Assembly: GCA_905479535.1 (NCBI GenBank)
Contig: CAJQMW010000157.1
Span: 1 to 6,006, forward strand
Source: an uncultured Maribacter sp.
Lineage (GTDB): Bacteria; Bacteroidota; Bacteroidia; Flavobacteriales; Flavobacteriaceae
DNA: 6,006 nt
Reading direction: 5' to 3'
In this document: positions 1-6,006 of the stretch, in pieces
Layout of the letters: the number at the start of each line of letters is the position of its first letter
Numbering within the stretch: position 1 is the stretch's first letter
Position numbers and translations under genes: made by a program
Notes under the pieces: generated by a model
What the model was told of the DNA's origin: nothing
Databases searched by the model: none
The model's input: only the letters and a program-made list of their open reading frames with translations

Positions 1-268
1 GAGCTAATTTCCTGCCTTCAGGTGTCCTAAAGTCCTCGCATCTAGCCGATTTGAGTATGGTCCCACCCTTATTTATAATATTATTTACACTACGGGCATC
101 CATAGGCTTAAAATCGCCTTCTATCATGCCTTGATATCCCCTGTATATGGCAACACAGTCAACCTTCATGTAGGCACAGGTCCTCACAACGGAACGTATG
201 GCAGCATTCATCCCGGGAGAATCGCCCCCAGATGTTAGCACCGCTATTTTTTTAATTTTTGTTGACAT
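1..268 (-). CDS. pfkA: 6-phosphofructokinase, N-terminal part (cut by window edge)
   Basis: Phosphofructokinase makes fructose 1,6-bisphosphate from fructose 6-phosphate, the committed step of glycolysis, in the cytoplasm. My reverse-strand translation from the ATG at 268-266 gives 89 residues with no stop before the window edge; the rest of the roughly 320-330 residue protein lies outside. Residues 12-25 read TSGGDSPGMNAAIR, the N-terminal nucleotide-binding glycine loop of the family (E. coli TSGGDAPGMNAAIR). Residues 43-51 (RGYQGMIEG) and 68-76 (GGTILKSAR) match the next conserved blocks, the last ending in an arginine equivalent to the ATP-contacting Arg72 of E. coli. The start is well placed, seven residues before the first core beta strand. 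The GGDGS/GGDDS segment that separates ATP-dependent from pyrophosphate-dependent enzymes is not in the window, so the phosphoryl donor cannot be decided here. It follows tamB on the same strand after 154 bp. Confidence 0.95.
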   Translation of the reverse strand, partial: MSTKIKKIAVLTSGGDSPGMNAAIRSVVRTCAYMKVDCVAIYRGYQGMIEGDFKPMDARSVNNIINKGGTILKSARCEDFRTPEGRKLA

Positions 269-285
269 GAAAAAATTTAAGCCAA

Positions 286-293
286 CGAAAGTA
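286..293 (-). promoter_or_regulatory. possible weak -7 element of a pfkA promoter
   Basis: On the minus strand this reads TACTTTCG, one mismatch from the Bacteroidota -7 consensus TAnnTTTG, and ends 17 bases before the pfkA ATG. The nearest upstream TTG is only 13 bases away, shorter than the 17-23 bases usually reported, so the -33 half is not supported. It is the best candidate in the 154-bp tamB-pfkA gap (269-422), which otherwise shows no gene, no strong terminator hairpin and no repeat. Tentative. Confidence 0.22.
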
Positions 294-422
294 CTAAAAG
301 TTCTGTCAATAAAGAAATGGGGAGCCGTTGTAAATTACACTAAAACTGGCTAAATCGTTTGCGCTATTACAATTCAACGTAATGTTGATATGTATGGAAG
401 TTTTTGATAACTATACCTTCAC

Positions 423-3400
423 TTACCTATCCAATTTTTGGATGGATTTAGGTTTGGAATAGAATTGTAACAGGCTGTCTTTCCCCATTACCGAAGGTTG
501 TTCTTGCCGTAATGGTGTTACGGGCGCTACAGGTTCATCCGTATTGAAGATTTTTTTGAACAGCTCCTTAAAGCTATTAAAGTCTACTTGGTATGAAAGT
601 CCTGCACCTTGGGTAGAACCTTGTTGATCGGGCAAAAACGCCTGTATTTCACTCTGTCTACTAAAAAATTTAGCGCTCAATGTACCCTCTTCGTTCAAGA
701 TTACCTGTATCTCAAAATCACCTGCTACCAGGGTTTCGCTCGCCCCACCTACCGGAACCCCTACTTTGCCGTTAAAAAGTACGCGGTCACTGATCTGCGT
801 AGAGACCGTAACCCCTATACGGTCATCGGTTTCAATATCAGTATTGAGGGCTCCCTGTTCGTACGATAAGCCAAAATTCAATTTGTCATTACCGCCGCTA
901 AGAATGGAGTTCAAAATTCCAGAAGCGCTCTGCACCAAATTACCGGTAATGGCCTGTTGGTTGATCCCGCTTTGGTCATTTACGAAAGTCCCTTGGGCCA
1001 AGAGAAAAATAGCGTTCTTCTCCTCCACGGTTGGGTCCTGAAGTTTATACTCCAGCTCCGATTGCACAATGGAATTTGTACCCGGAAATTCTATACCGAA
1101 CTCTATATTAGGGCTTTGTAGCTCATCTGTTAGTTTAATAACCACATTGGTAGGTATTCTTCTGGTAAATCCCTGATCATCTAACAATGGGGCAGGATTG
1201 GCATTTAAGGAATAAATGGCCTCCATGTTCAAGTCCGCTTCCAAGGGCTTCTGATCCCAATTAATAGTGCCGCCTGGTTTTACCGTGAATTTTTTATCAA
1301 TAAATCCGCCGAATTTATAGTTGAACTCCCCGGTCACCACTACGAAATCCCCATACATTTCAAACTTACCGTTGGTATTGATCTGTATCAATAAAATTCC
1401 TTCGCCCGTACCCTTTAGGGAGCTTCCGGTTCTGGTATCGGTAACAATCTCAACTTCTGCATCCGGAGTTACGTCGAGGTTAAATTCCAGCTCCAGACCT
1501 TGATAATCCTTTAATTGCCTTTGCTCCTCTATGGTGCTGAGATTATTCTTCTCCATAAAATTTATAAACGAATAGTCCCCCACGCTTGCGACATCACTCA
1601 AAGGAATTTTCAAGGATGTCCCGCGCGCCGTACTCCCGTCCACCGTAATGTTGAGTGCGGTGGTGGGGCCATAAATCCGTCCGGTTCCGTTCAAGTACCC
1701 TGTACCATAGTACAAATCACCTTCCTTGAACGCTGTATTTAAAATCAAAAAGCGATTGTCATTAGTATCTACATTGAGGTTTAGTACCCAATCCTTAAAA
1801 TAGCGGTGGGATATGGTTCCATCAAGATTGGCCCTAGTGTTCTTGTCCACATCGGTCAGGGCTATGTTTTCAAAGTCAAAAGTTTGATTGGTCAGCTTAA
1901 CCCGCGACCTTGGGGCAAACCCATAATCCACGTTCAGATAGGGTATGGCTATACCTGCATTATCCAACGTAAGAAGTCCGTCAAAATTTGGATTGTCCAT
2001 GGGACCCGTTATATTTACGCTCCCATCCATATCTCCCCGAATACGGTCAATCACACCTTCCCCTAGAGGACTAAAAGGTTCAAGATTAAAATTGTTGAAA
2101 TTTGCGAGTAGATTGGCCGTGGGCATCTCTCCCCTATTTTCTATGTTCCCTGCCACCCCAAACTTTTCGACACCGTTATCCGTAAGTTGTGAGTTGACCT
2201 GAAATTCCGTCAAGTCCCTATTTCCTGCTATGCTAATGACCAAATCTCCTAGACCAATGTCATTGATCCCAAAATCGGAAATGTTTAGATTGGAAGAAGG
2301 TAGGTAAATTCCATCTTTTTGCAGGACGTTCAGCGTACCGTTGACTTCTCCTTGTAGTCTTAGACTGTCGATAACCGGGGTTATCTTGTTTAGGGAAACG
2401 ATCTTAAACTGCAACTCCAAATCTTTATAGGTAGAATCCGCCAATTGTCCCCGTAGGCGAATTTGCTCTTTTTCATCATTGTTCATCACGATTTCCTGTA
2501 TGGAAATACTGTCCAAAGACCTACTGATGATAACCTTGTTCTGGGAATCCCCTTCTTTGTTCAAGATCCATTTGTTACCCTTAAAAGTTACGTCCGAGGT
2601 TTTAAGGCCCATTACGGACTTATTGTCCTTATTGAAGGTGTGGTAAAAATTAAGGTTGTAACTATCATTGAACTCACTACCGCCCTTGAACTCCGATCTA
2701 AAAAATAGCGTATCTTTCAGCGTAGTATTGATAAGGCTAAAATCCTTGAGGTTATAATAGGGCGTATTCAAATCCCCCACGGATACATAGGTGTTGAACA
2801 GCGGGTTCTTGTTATCAATTTTTACTTCTATATTATCAGCAGCATTACCAAAGGCCTCAATGCTGGGCGATTCAAAATTCAACTTAAAATCACCCTCATC
2901 GGCCACAATATTTCCTCTAATGAACGTATTGGGATCAAACCTTACATCGGGGAAAAAGACATCCACGATCTTATTATATATCTTGAAGTTGAACGAAAGG
3001 TTCTGCCCACTGGAAATTTCAAAAGGCCTGTAGTTCGCATAAATACTACCGAGTGAATTCTGAACCAATTTTCCAAGTTCCTTTACCCTAAAATTACCTT
3101 TCATATAACCGGTAATAATGTCCGGAGAATTTATTCTAATGGTCCTTACGGAATCATTTTCAAATGAGGAGGTTACCTCAAAATCATCAAAATAATAGGT
3201 GTCGTTTACATTTTGATAGTTGGTCTGCGTAAATTTTATATCCCCCACAATATTGTCCAAGGTAGTCCCATTGATATCCATGCTCACGTTTCCCTTAAAA
3301 ATAGAAACGTTATCGTTTATGAAATTCAATTTCTCTAAATCGGCATAATCTACCGAGGCCTTAAAATTGAAGTTGTTACGGGCTTCCCCAAAATCTGCCA

Positions 3401-4859
3401 ATCCCTTAAAGTCGAACTTAATGTTCTCGTCGTTACTCTGTAAAGACCCATCGAACAACTGTTCCTTTAGAACACCGGAGACCCTTAAATCCTTATAGTT
3501 ATATCGGTTAAACTCAATAGAGTATATTTGCCCAATAACCTCAGTATTCAGCTTATCCCTTACAAAACCTTGCCCTTCAACATTAAAATCCAGCGTGGTT
3601 TTTCCAAGACTTTTACTTTCTACAAAATCACCCAAATCAAAATCGATCAACGAAATGAAACCTTTATAGGTAGCATTATCAATGTTATTGAAATTACTGA
3701 GAACAATGTCCGAATAACTACTCCCAATGGCGGTATTCAGGTTAACTTTTGCGTCAACGGAAGAATCTGTAATCAAGGCATTACCCCTAATCGTGAATTG
3801 TCCTAATTTGCTAAAGGTGGAGGGGAGCGAATTTCCAATCAAATTAGGCAACAAAGCGTTCAGTTGATAGTAGCTACTGGTCACATTCTTCATTTGGGCA
3901 TCCAAAATGAATGGCCGTTGCTTATTGAAAAGATTCTTAAAATTAAAATTTCCCCTTATACCCGTGTTATCCGAAAATAGGAATAAATCATTGACGTTCA
4001 AATCGTTTAAAACACCGTTCATATTAGAAGAAAAGGTGGCTATTTTTCCCTTACCGAATTCATTATAGACCAAGTTAATTTCATCAAAAGAAACGGTTGA
4101 TTCCTGAAAGTCCGCAACTACGTTTACCTTGTTCAAAAACTCTTTAAAATCCTCTCTGTTATAATTAAAAATGAGATTGCCGTCCAGATCGGAAAGGGGT
4201 GTCTTAATCTTTAGGGAATCAAAACGCATTTGTTGTTTCGTATACTTAAAATTGGCGGCTAAATTTTCAACGCGAATTCCTCTTTGACTTACAAACGACA
4301 TTTTGCCGATATCCGCAGAAACTTCGGGCCCTAAAATTTGAAAATCGTCCGCTCGGATATTTAAATCGGTAAATCTTAGTATTCCCGGGTTTTCAAGATT
4401 ATCGTCAATATATTGAAACCTACTGTCCTGGATATTCACAAAAGAGCAGGAAAAGAAAAATGGAGGCGTACCTGGCGCCCTGGGCTTACCATCGTCCAGT
4501 TTATCAATAAAAACTTCCAGGTTTGTGGTTCGTTCCCCGTAATACGTTTTTAGTTTAAAATCCAGCTGTTCTATTTCTATATCACCAAATTCAAGCCTAC
4601 CGTTTATCAAGTTTTTTACACTTAGAATAGATGTTTTAAGTTCGTTTACATGGAATAGCGTATCCTTTTGATAATCGACAATATGAATTCCCTTCAAAGC
4701 GGTATCCCAAGAAATTAAAGAGACCCTCAACTTTTCTATGTTGATGTTCGTCCCAAATTCATTATTGATCGATTTAGTGGCATATTTGGCAAGAAGTGTT
4801 TGTACTGCCGGTAGCGATAGTACGATGGTGCCCAAAATACATATCAACAAAAAGACCAA
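423..4859 (-). CDS. tamB: TamB/AsmA-like translocation and assembly module protein (DUF490 C-terminus)
   Basis: Large envelope protein of the TamB family, anchored in the inner membrane and spanning the periplasm as a long beta-rich groove. In E. coli, TamB works with the outer-membrane Omp85 protein TamA in outer-membrane protein assembly, and together with YhdP and YdbH in phospholipid transport to the outer membrane. Counted from the TTG at 4859-4857 it has 1478 residues, longer than the 1259 of E. coli TamB but normal for Bacteroidota. Residues 2-16 are hydrophobic (signal anchor). Residues 20 to about 1030 are repetitive beta-strand-like sequence rich in Asn, Asp, Phe and Leu. The TamB/DUF490 domain covers about 1030-1430, with the typical GEFNYKFGGFIDKKF block at 1177-1191 and FLLAQGTF at 1285-1292. 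Residues 952-980 (GPMDNPNFDG, then IPYLNVDYG) are also family-typical. About 40 polar residues follow the domain. No tamA or tamL-like partner is in the window. The true start is probably upstream (see findings). The C-terminus is clear (TAA at 425-423). Confidence 0.93.
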   Translation of the reverse strand: MVFLLICILGTIVLSLPAVQTLLAKYATKSINNEFGTNINIEKLRVSLISWDTALKGIHIVDYQKDTLFHVNELKTSILSVKNLINGRLEFGDIEIEQLDFKLKTYYGERTTNLEVFIDKLDDGKPRAPGTPPFFFSCSFVNIQDSRFQYIDDNLENPGILRFTDLNIRADDFQILGPEVSADIGKMSFVSQRGIRVENLAANFKYTKQQMRFDSLKIKTPLSDLDGNLIFNYNREDFKEFLNKVNVVADFQESTVSFDEINLVYNEFGKGKIATFSSNMNGVLNDLNVNDLFLFSDNTGIRGNFNFKNLFNKQRPFILDAQMKNVTSSYYQLNALLPNLIGNSLPSTFSKLGQFTIRGNALITDSSVDAKVNLNTAIGSSYSDIVLSNFNNIDNATYKGFISLIDFDLGDFVESKSLGKTTLDFNVEGQGFVRDKLNTEVIGQIYSIEFNRYNYKDLRVSGVLKEQLFDGSLQSNDENIKFDFKGLADFGEARNNFNFKASVDYADLEKLNFINDNVSIFKGNVSMDINGTTLDNIVGDIKFTQTNYQNVNDTYYFDDFEVTSSFENDSVRTIRINSPDIITGYMKGNFRVKELGKLVQNSLGSIYANYRPFEISSGQNLSFNFKIYNKIVDVFFPDVRFDPNTFIRGNIVADEGDFKLNFESPSIEAFGNAADNIEVKIDNKNPLFNTYVSVGDLNTPYYNLKDFSLINTTLKDTLFFRSEFKGGSEFNDSYNLNFYHTFNKDNKSVMGLKTSDVTFKGNKWILNKEGDSQNKVIISRSLDSISIQEIVMNNDEKEQIRLRGQLADSTYKDLELQFKIVSLNKITPVIDSLRLQGEVNGTLNVLQKDGIYLPSSNLNISDFGINDIGLGDLVISIAGNRDLTEFQVNSQLTDNGVEKFGVAGNIENRGEMPTANLLANFNNFNLEPFSPLGEGVIDRIRGDMDGSVNITGPMDNPNFDGLLTLDNAGIAIPYLNVDYGFAPRSRVKLTNQTFDFENIALTDVDKNTRANLDGTISHRYFKDWVLNLNVDTNDNRFLILNTAFKEGDLYYGTGYLNGTGRIYGPTTALNITVDGSTARGTSLKIPLSDVASVGDYSFINFMEKNNLSTIEEQRQLKDYQGLELEFNLDVTPDAEVEIVTDTRTGSSLKGTGEGILLIQINTNGKFEMYGDFVVVTGEFNYKFGGFIDKKFTVKPGGTINWDQKPLEADLNMEAIYSLNANPAPLLDDQGFTRRIPTNVVIKLTDELQSPNIEFGIEFPGTNSIVQSELEYKLQDPTVEEKNAIFLLAQGTFVNDQSGINQQAITGNLVQSASGILNSILSGGNDKLNFGLSYEQGALNTDIETDDRIGVTVSTQISDRVLFNGKVGVPVGGASETLVAGDFEIQVILNEEGTLSAKFFSRQSEIQAFLPDQQGSTQGAGLSYQVDFNSFKELFKKIFNTDEPVAPVTPLRQEQPSVMGKDSLLQFYSKPKSIQKLDR

Positions 4860-4889
4860 AAAGGTCCGGATCAGTATTTTTCTTAGTTT

Positions 4890-4917
4890 TTTGATAGGGC
4901 TTTATGTTTTACCTTTG
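4890..4917 (+). promoter_or_regulatory. Bacteroidota-type promoter for tsaD-rsmE
   Basis: TACCTTTG at 4910-4917 is an exact match to the Bacteroidota primary-sigma -7 consensus TAnnTTTG. A -33 candidate TTTG lies at 4890-4893 within a T-run. The 16-base spacing is slightly under the 17-23 bases usually described. Transcription would start near 4921-4925, giving a leader of about 20 bases to the TTG at 4943. It lies in the short gap between the divergent tamB and tsaD genes and points toward tsaD. Inferred from consensus only. Confidence 0.55.
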
Positions 4918-4942
4918 TACTCCAATTTTTATTCCAAACCTG

Positions 4943-5965
4943 TTGGACAACGAAACTATTTACATCCTTGCCATTGAATCTTCTTGCGACGACACCTCTG
5001 CGGCCGTTTTGTGTAACGATACTGTGCTAAGTAATGTGGTGGCCAATCAAAAAATCCATGGGGAATATGGCGGCGTTGTTCCGGAGTTGGCATCCCGCGC
5101 ACATCAACAAAACATAGTCCCCGTGGTTAGTCAAGCTTTGGCTAAAGCAAATATCGATAAAAAACAGCTATCCGCCATAGCATTTACCCGTGGACCCGGA
5201 CTTATGGGTTCTTTGCTGGTGGGCACCTCTTTTGCCAAGTCTTTGGCTCTAGGTTTAAGTATTCCCCTAATCGGAGTGAACCATATGCAAGCCCATATTT
5301 TGGCCCATTTTATTAAGGATGAAAGCATGACCGCTCCGAACTTTCCCTTTTTGGCCTTGACCATAAGTGGAGGACATACGCAAATTGTAAAAGTGAATGA
5401 TTATTTTAACATGGAAATCCTTGGCGAAACCTTGGATGATGCCGTGGGCGAAGCTTTTGATAAAAGCGCAAAATTATTAGGACTTCCTTACCCGGGCGGA
5501 CCTTTGGTCGACAAGCATGCGGCCAATGGAAACCCCTTGCGTTTTCCATTTCCAAAACCAAAAGTTAAAGGGCTTAATTTTAGTTTTAGCGGTCTAAAAA
5601 CCAGTATTCTTTATTTTATACAGAAAAACGTTGCAGAAAACCCTAACTTTATTGTAGAGAATTTAGAAGACATTTGTGCTTCCATGCAGTATACCATTGT
5701 TACCATTCTTATAGAAAAGCTACAAAAAGCGGTCAGAGAAACCGGAATAGAAAATATTGCCATAGGTGGGGGCGTATCCTCCAATTCAAGGATACGGGAA
5801 GCAATTAAGAATGCGGAACAGGAATACGGGTGGACCACCCATATTCCAAAATTTGAGTACTGTACGGACAATGCCGCAATGATCGGTATCGTAGGGTTTT
5901 ATAAATTTAAAAATAAGGATTTTTCAGAACAGAATGTCACGGCCAAAGCTAGGTACGTTATCTAA
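4943..5965 (+). CDS. tsaD: tRNA N6-adenosine threonylcarbamoyltransferase, t6A synthase subunit TsaD
   Basis: TsaD moves the threonylcarbamoyl group from threonylcarbamoyl-AMP (made by TsaC/Sua5) to A37 of tRNAs that read ANN codons, working with TsaB and TsaE in the cytoplasm. The protein is a complete ASKHA-fold Kae1/TsaD/Gcp member. Numbered from the TTG at 4943 (340 residues; family about 335-345), it shows ESSCDDT at 12-18, EYGGVVPELASRAH at 41-54, metal ligands His114 and His118 in NHMQAH, ISGGHTQ at 141-147, GLPYPGG at 180-186, SFSGLKT at 214-220, GGGVSSNSR at 275-283 and the likely metal ligand Asp309 in CTDNAAM. No key residue is missing. The start is set at TTG because an in-frame ATG at 4904 would add 13 unconserved residues and lies upstream of the predicted transcription start; CTG at 4940 is an alternative. 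The gene is divergent from tamB, and the next gene starts six bases after its TAA, suggesting an operon. Confidence 0.95.
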   Translation: MDNETIYILAIESSCDDTSAAVLCNDTVLSNVVANQKIHGEYGGVVPELASRAHQQNIVPVVSQALAKANIDKKQLSAIAFTRGPGLMGSLLVGTSFAKSLALGLSIPLIGVNHMQAHILAHFIKDESMTAPNFPFLALTISGGHTQIVKVNDYFNMEILGETLDDAVGEAFDKSAKLLGLPYPGGPLVDKHAANGNPLRFPFPKPKVKGLNFSFSGLKTSILYFIQKNVAENPNFIVENLEDICASMQYTIVTILIEKLQKAVRETGIENIAIGGGVSSNSRIREAIKNAEQEYGWTTHIPKFEYCTDNAAMIGIVGFYKFKNKDFSEQNVTAKARYVI

Positions 5966-5971
5966 TTATTT

Positions 5972-6006
5972 ATGCAATTATTCTTTAACGAGGAACTGGA
6001 CAAAAA
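5972..6006 (+). CDS. rsmE: probable 16S rRNA (uracil1498-N3)-methyltransferase, first 11 complete codons (cut by window edge)
   Basis: An ATG at 5972, six bases after the tsaD stop, opens a frame that reads MQLFFNEELDK and runs off the window. N-termini of the form MQLF(F/Y)N are what I recall for flavobacterial RsmE, a SPOUT-fold enzyme that methylates N3 of U1498 in the small-subunit rRNA, and rsmE next to tsaD is a familiar arrangement in this group. Only 11 complete codons are visible and none of the catalytic SPOUT region, so the name rests on this short motif plus context. The tight spacing and the absence of a promoter or terminator in the gap suggest co-transcription with tsaD. The sequence before the start (TAATTATTT) is AT-rich with no Shine-Dalgarno motif, as is usual in Bacteroidota. 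Confidence 0.6.
   Translation, partial: MQLFFNEELDK

Noticed and set aside
366..383. Inverted repeat ATTAC-8 bases-GTAAT in the tamB-pfkA gap as a tamB terminator
   Set aside because: The stem is only five AT-rich pairs with an eight-base loop and no T-run after it on the minus strand, so it would not make a stable terminator.
609..3806. Plus-strand open frames of 60-92 codons opposite tamB (for example 609-869, 1806-2066, 3528-3806)
   Set aside because: They lie antisense to one continuous, family-typical tamB frame, overlap each other, show no recognisable motif, and are expected by chance opposite a 4.4-kb gene.
4935..4958. Minus-strand CAGGTTTG (4942-4935) and TAGTTTCG (4958-4951) as possible tamB promoter -7 elements
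   Set aside because: Each has one mismatch to TAnnTTTG and neither has a TTG at a suitable distance upstream; two competing weak matches in AT-rich DNA are not enough to call a promoter.
4738..4977. Plus-strand open frame of 79 codons across the tamB 5' end and the start of tsaD
   Set aside because: It overlaps both real genes in other frames, crosses the tsaD promoter, and its product resembles nothing known.
5131..5871. Minus-strand open frames inside tsaD (5131-5364, 5611-5871)
   Set aside because: They are antisense shadows of conserved TsaD coding sequence without motifs or start context of their own.
1..6006. A new defence, mobile or biosynthetic system
   Set aside because: All coding space is taken by housekeeping families (PfkA, TamB, TsaD, probable RsmE); I see no direct repeats, terminal inverted repeats, tRNA gene, integrase, transposase or anomalous composition.

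Overview
The window most likely comes from a member of the Flavobacteriaceae (Bacteroidota). The evidence is moderately AT-rich DNA, no Shine-Dalgarno motifs before the starts, a TAnnTTTG-type promoter element, and proteins (TamB, TsaD, PfkA, RsmE N-terminus) with flavobacterial character. The genus cannot be fixed from the sequence alone.

Layout: positions 1-268 (minus) hold the N-terminal 89 codons of 6-phosphofructokinase, cut by the window edge. A 154-bp gap (269-422) follows. Positions 423-4859 (minus) are filled by one very large gene for a TamB/AsmA-like translocation and assembly (inter-membrane lipid transport) protein. A short divergent region (about 4860-4942) carries a good candidate promoter for the plus-strand genes. 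Then come tsaD (4943-5965, plus), the catalytic subunit of the tRNA t6A37 synthase, and, six bases later, the first 11 complete codons of a probable rsmE (5972 to the window end, plus), a 16S rRNA m3U1498 methyltransferase.

The two plus-strand genes form a likely RNA-modification operon (tRNA t6A and rRNA m3U). The two minus-strand genes serve envelope biogenesis and glycolysis; they are co-directional, but the gap allows pfkA its own promoter. All of these are core housekeeping genes, and I see no mobile element, CRISPR array, RNA gene, defence system or other evidently new system. The points worth a second look are in the tamB/tsaD divergent junction: neither gene has a convincing ATG. The upstream ATG of tsaD lies ahead of its own predicted transcription start, and the tamB reading frame continues upstream of its TTG codon with a Lys/Arg-rich stretch typical of a signal-anchor N-terminus but without ATG, GTG or TTG.
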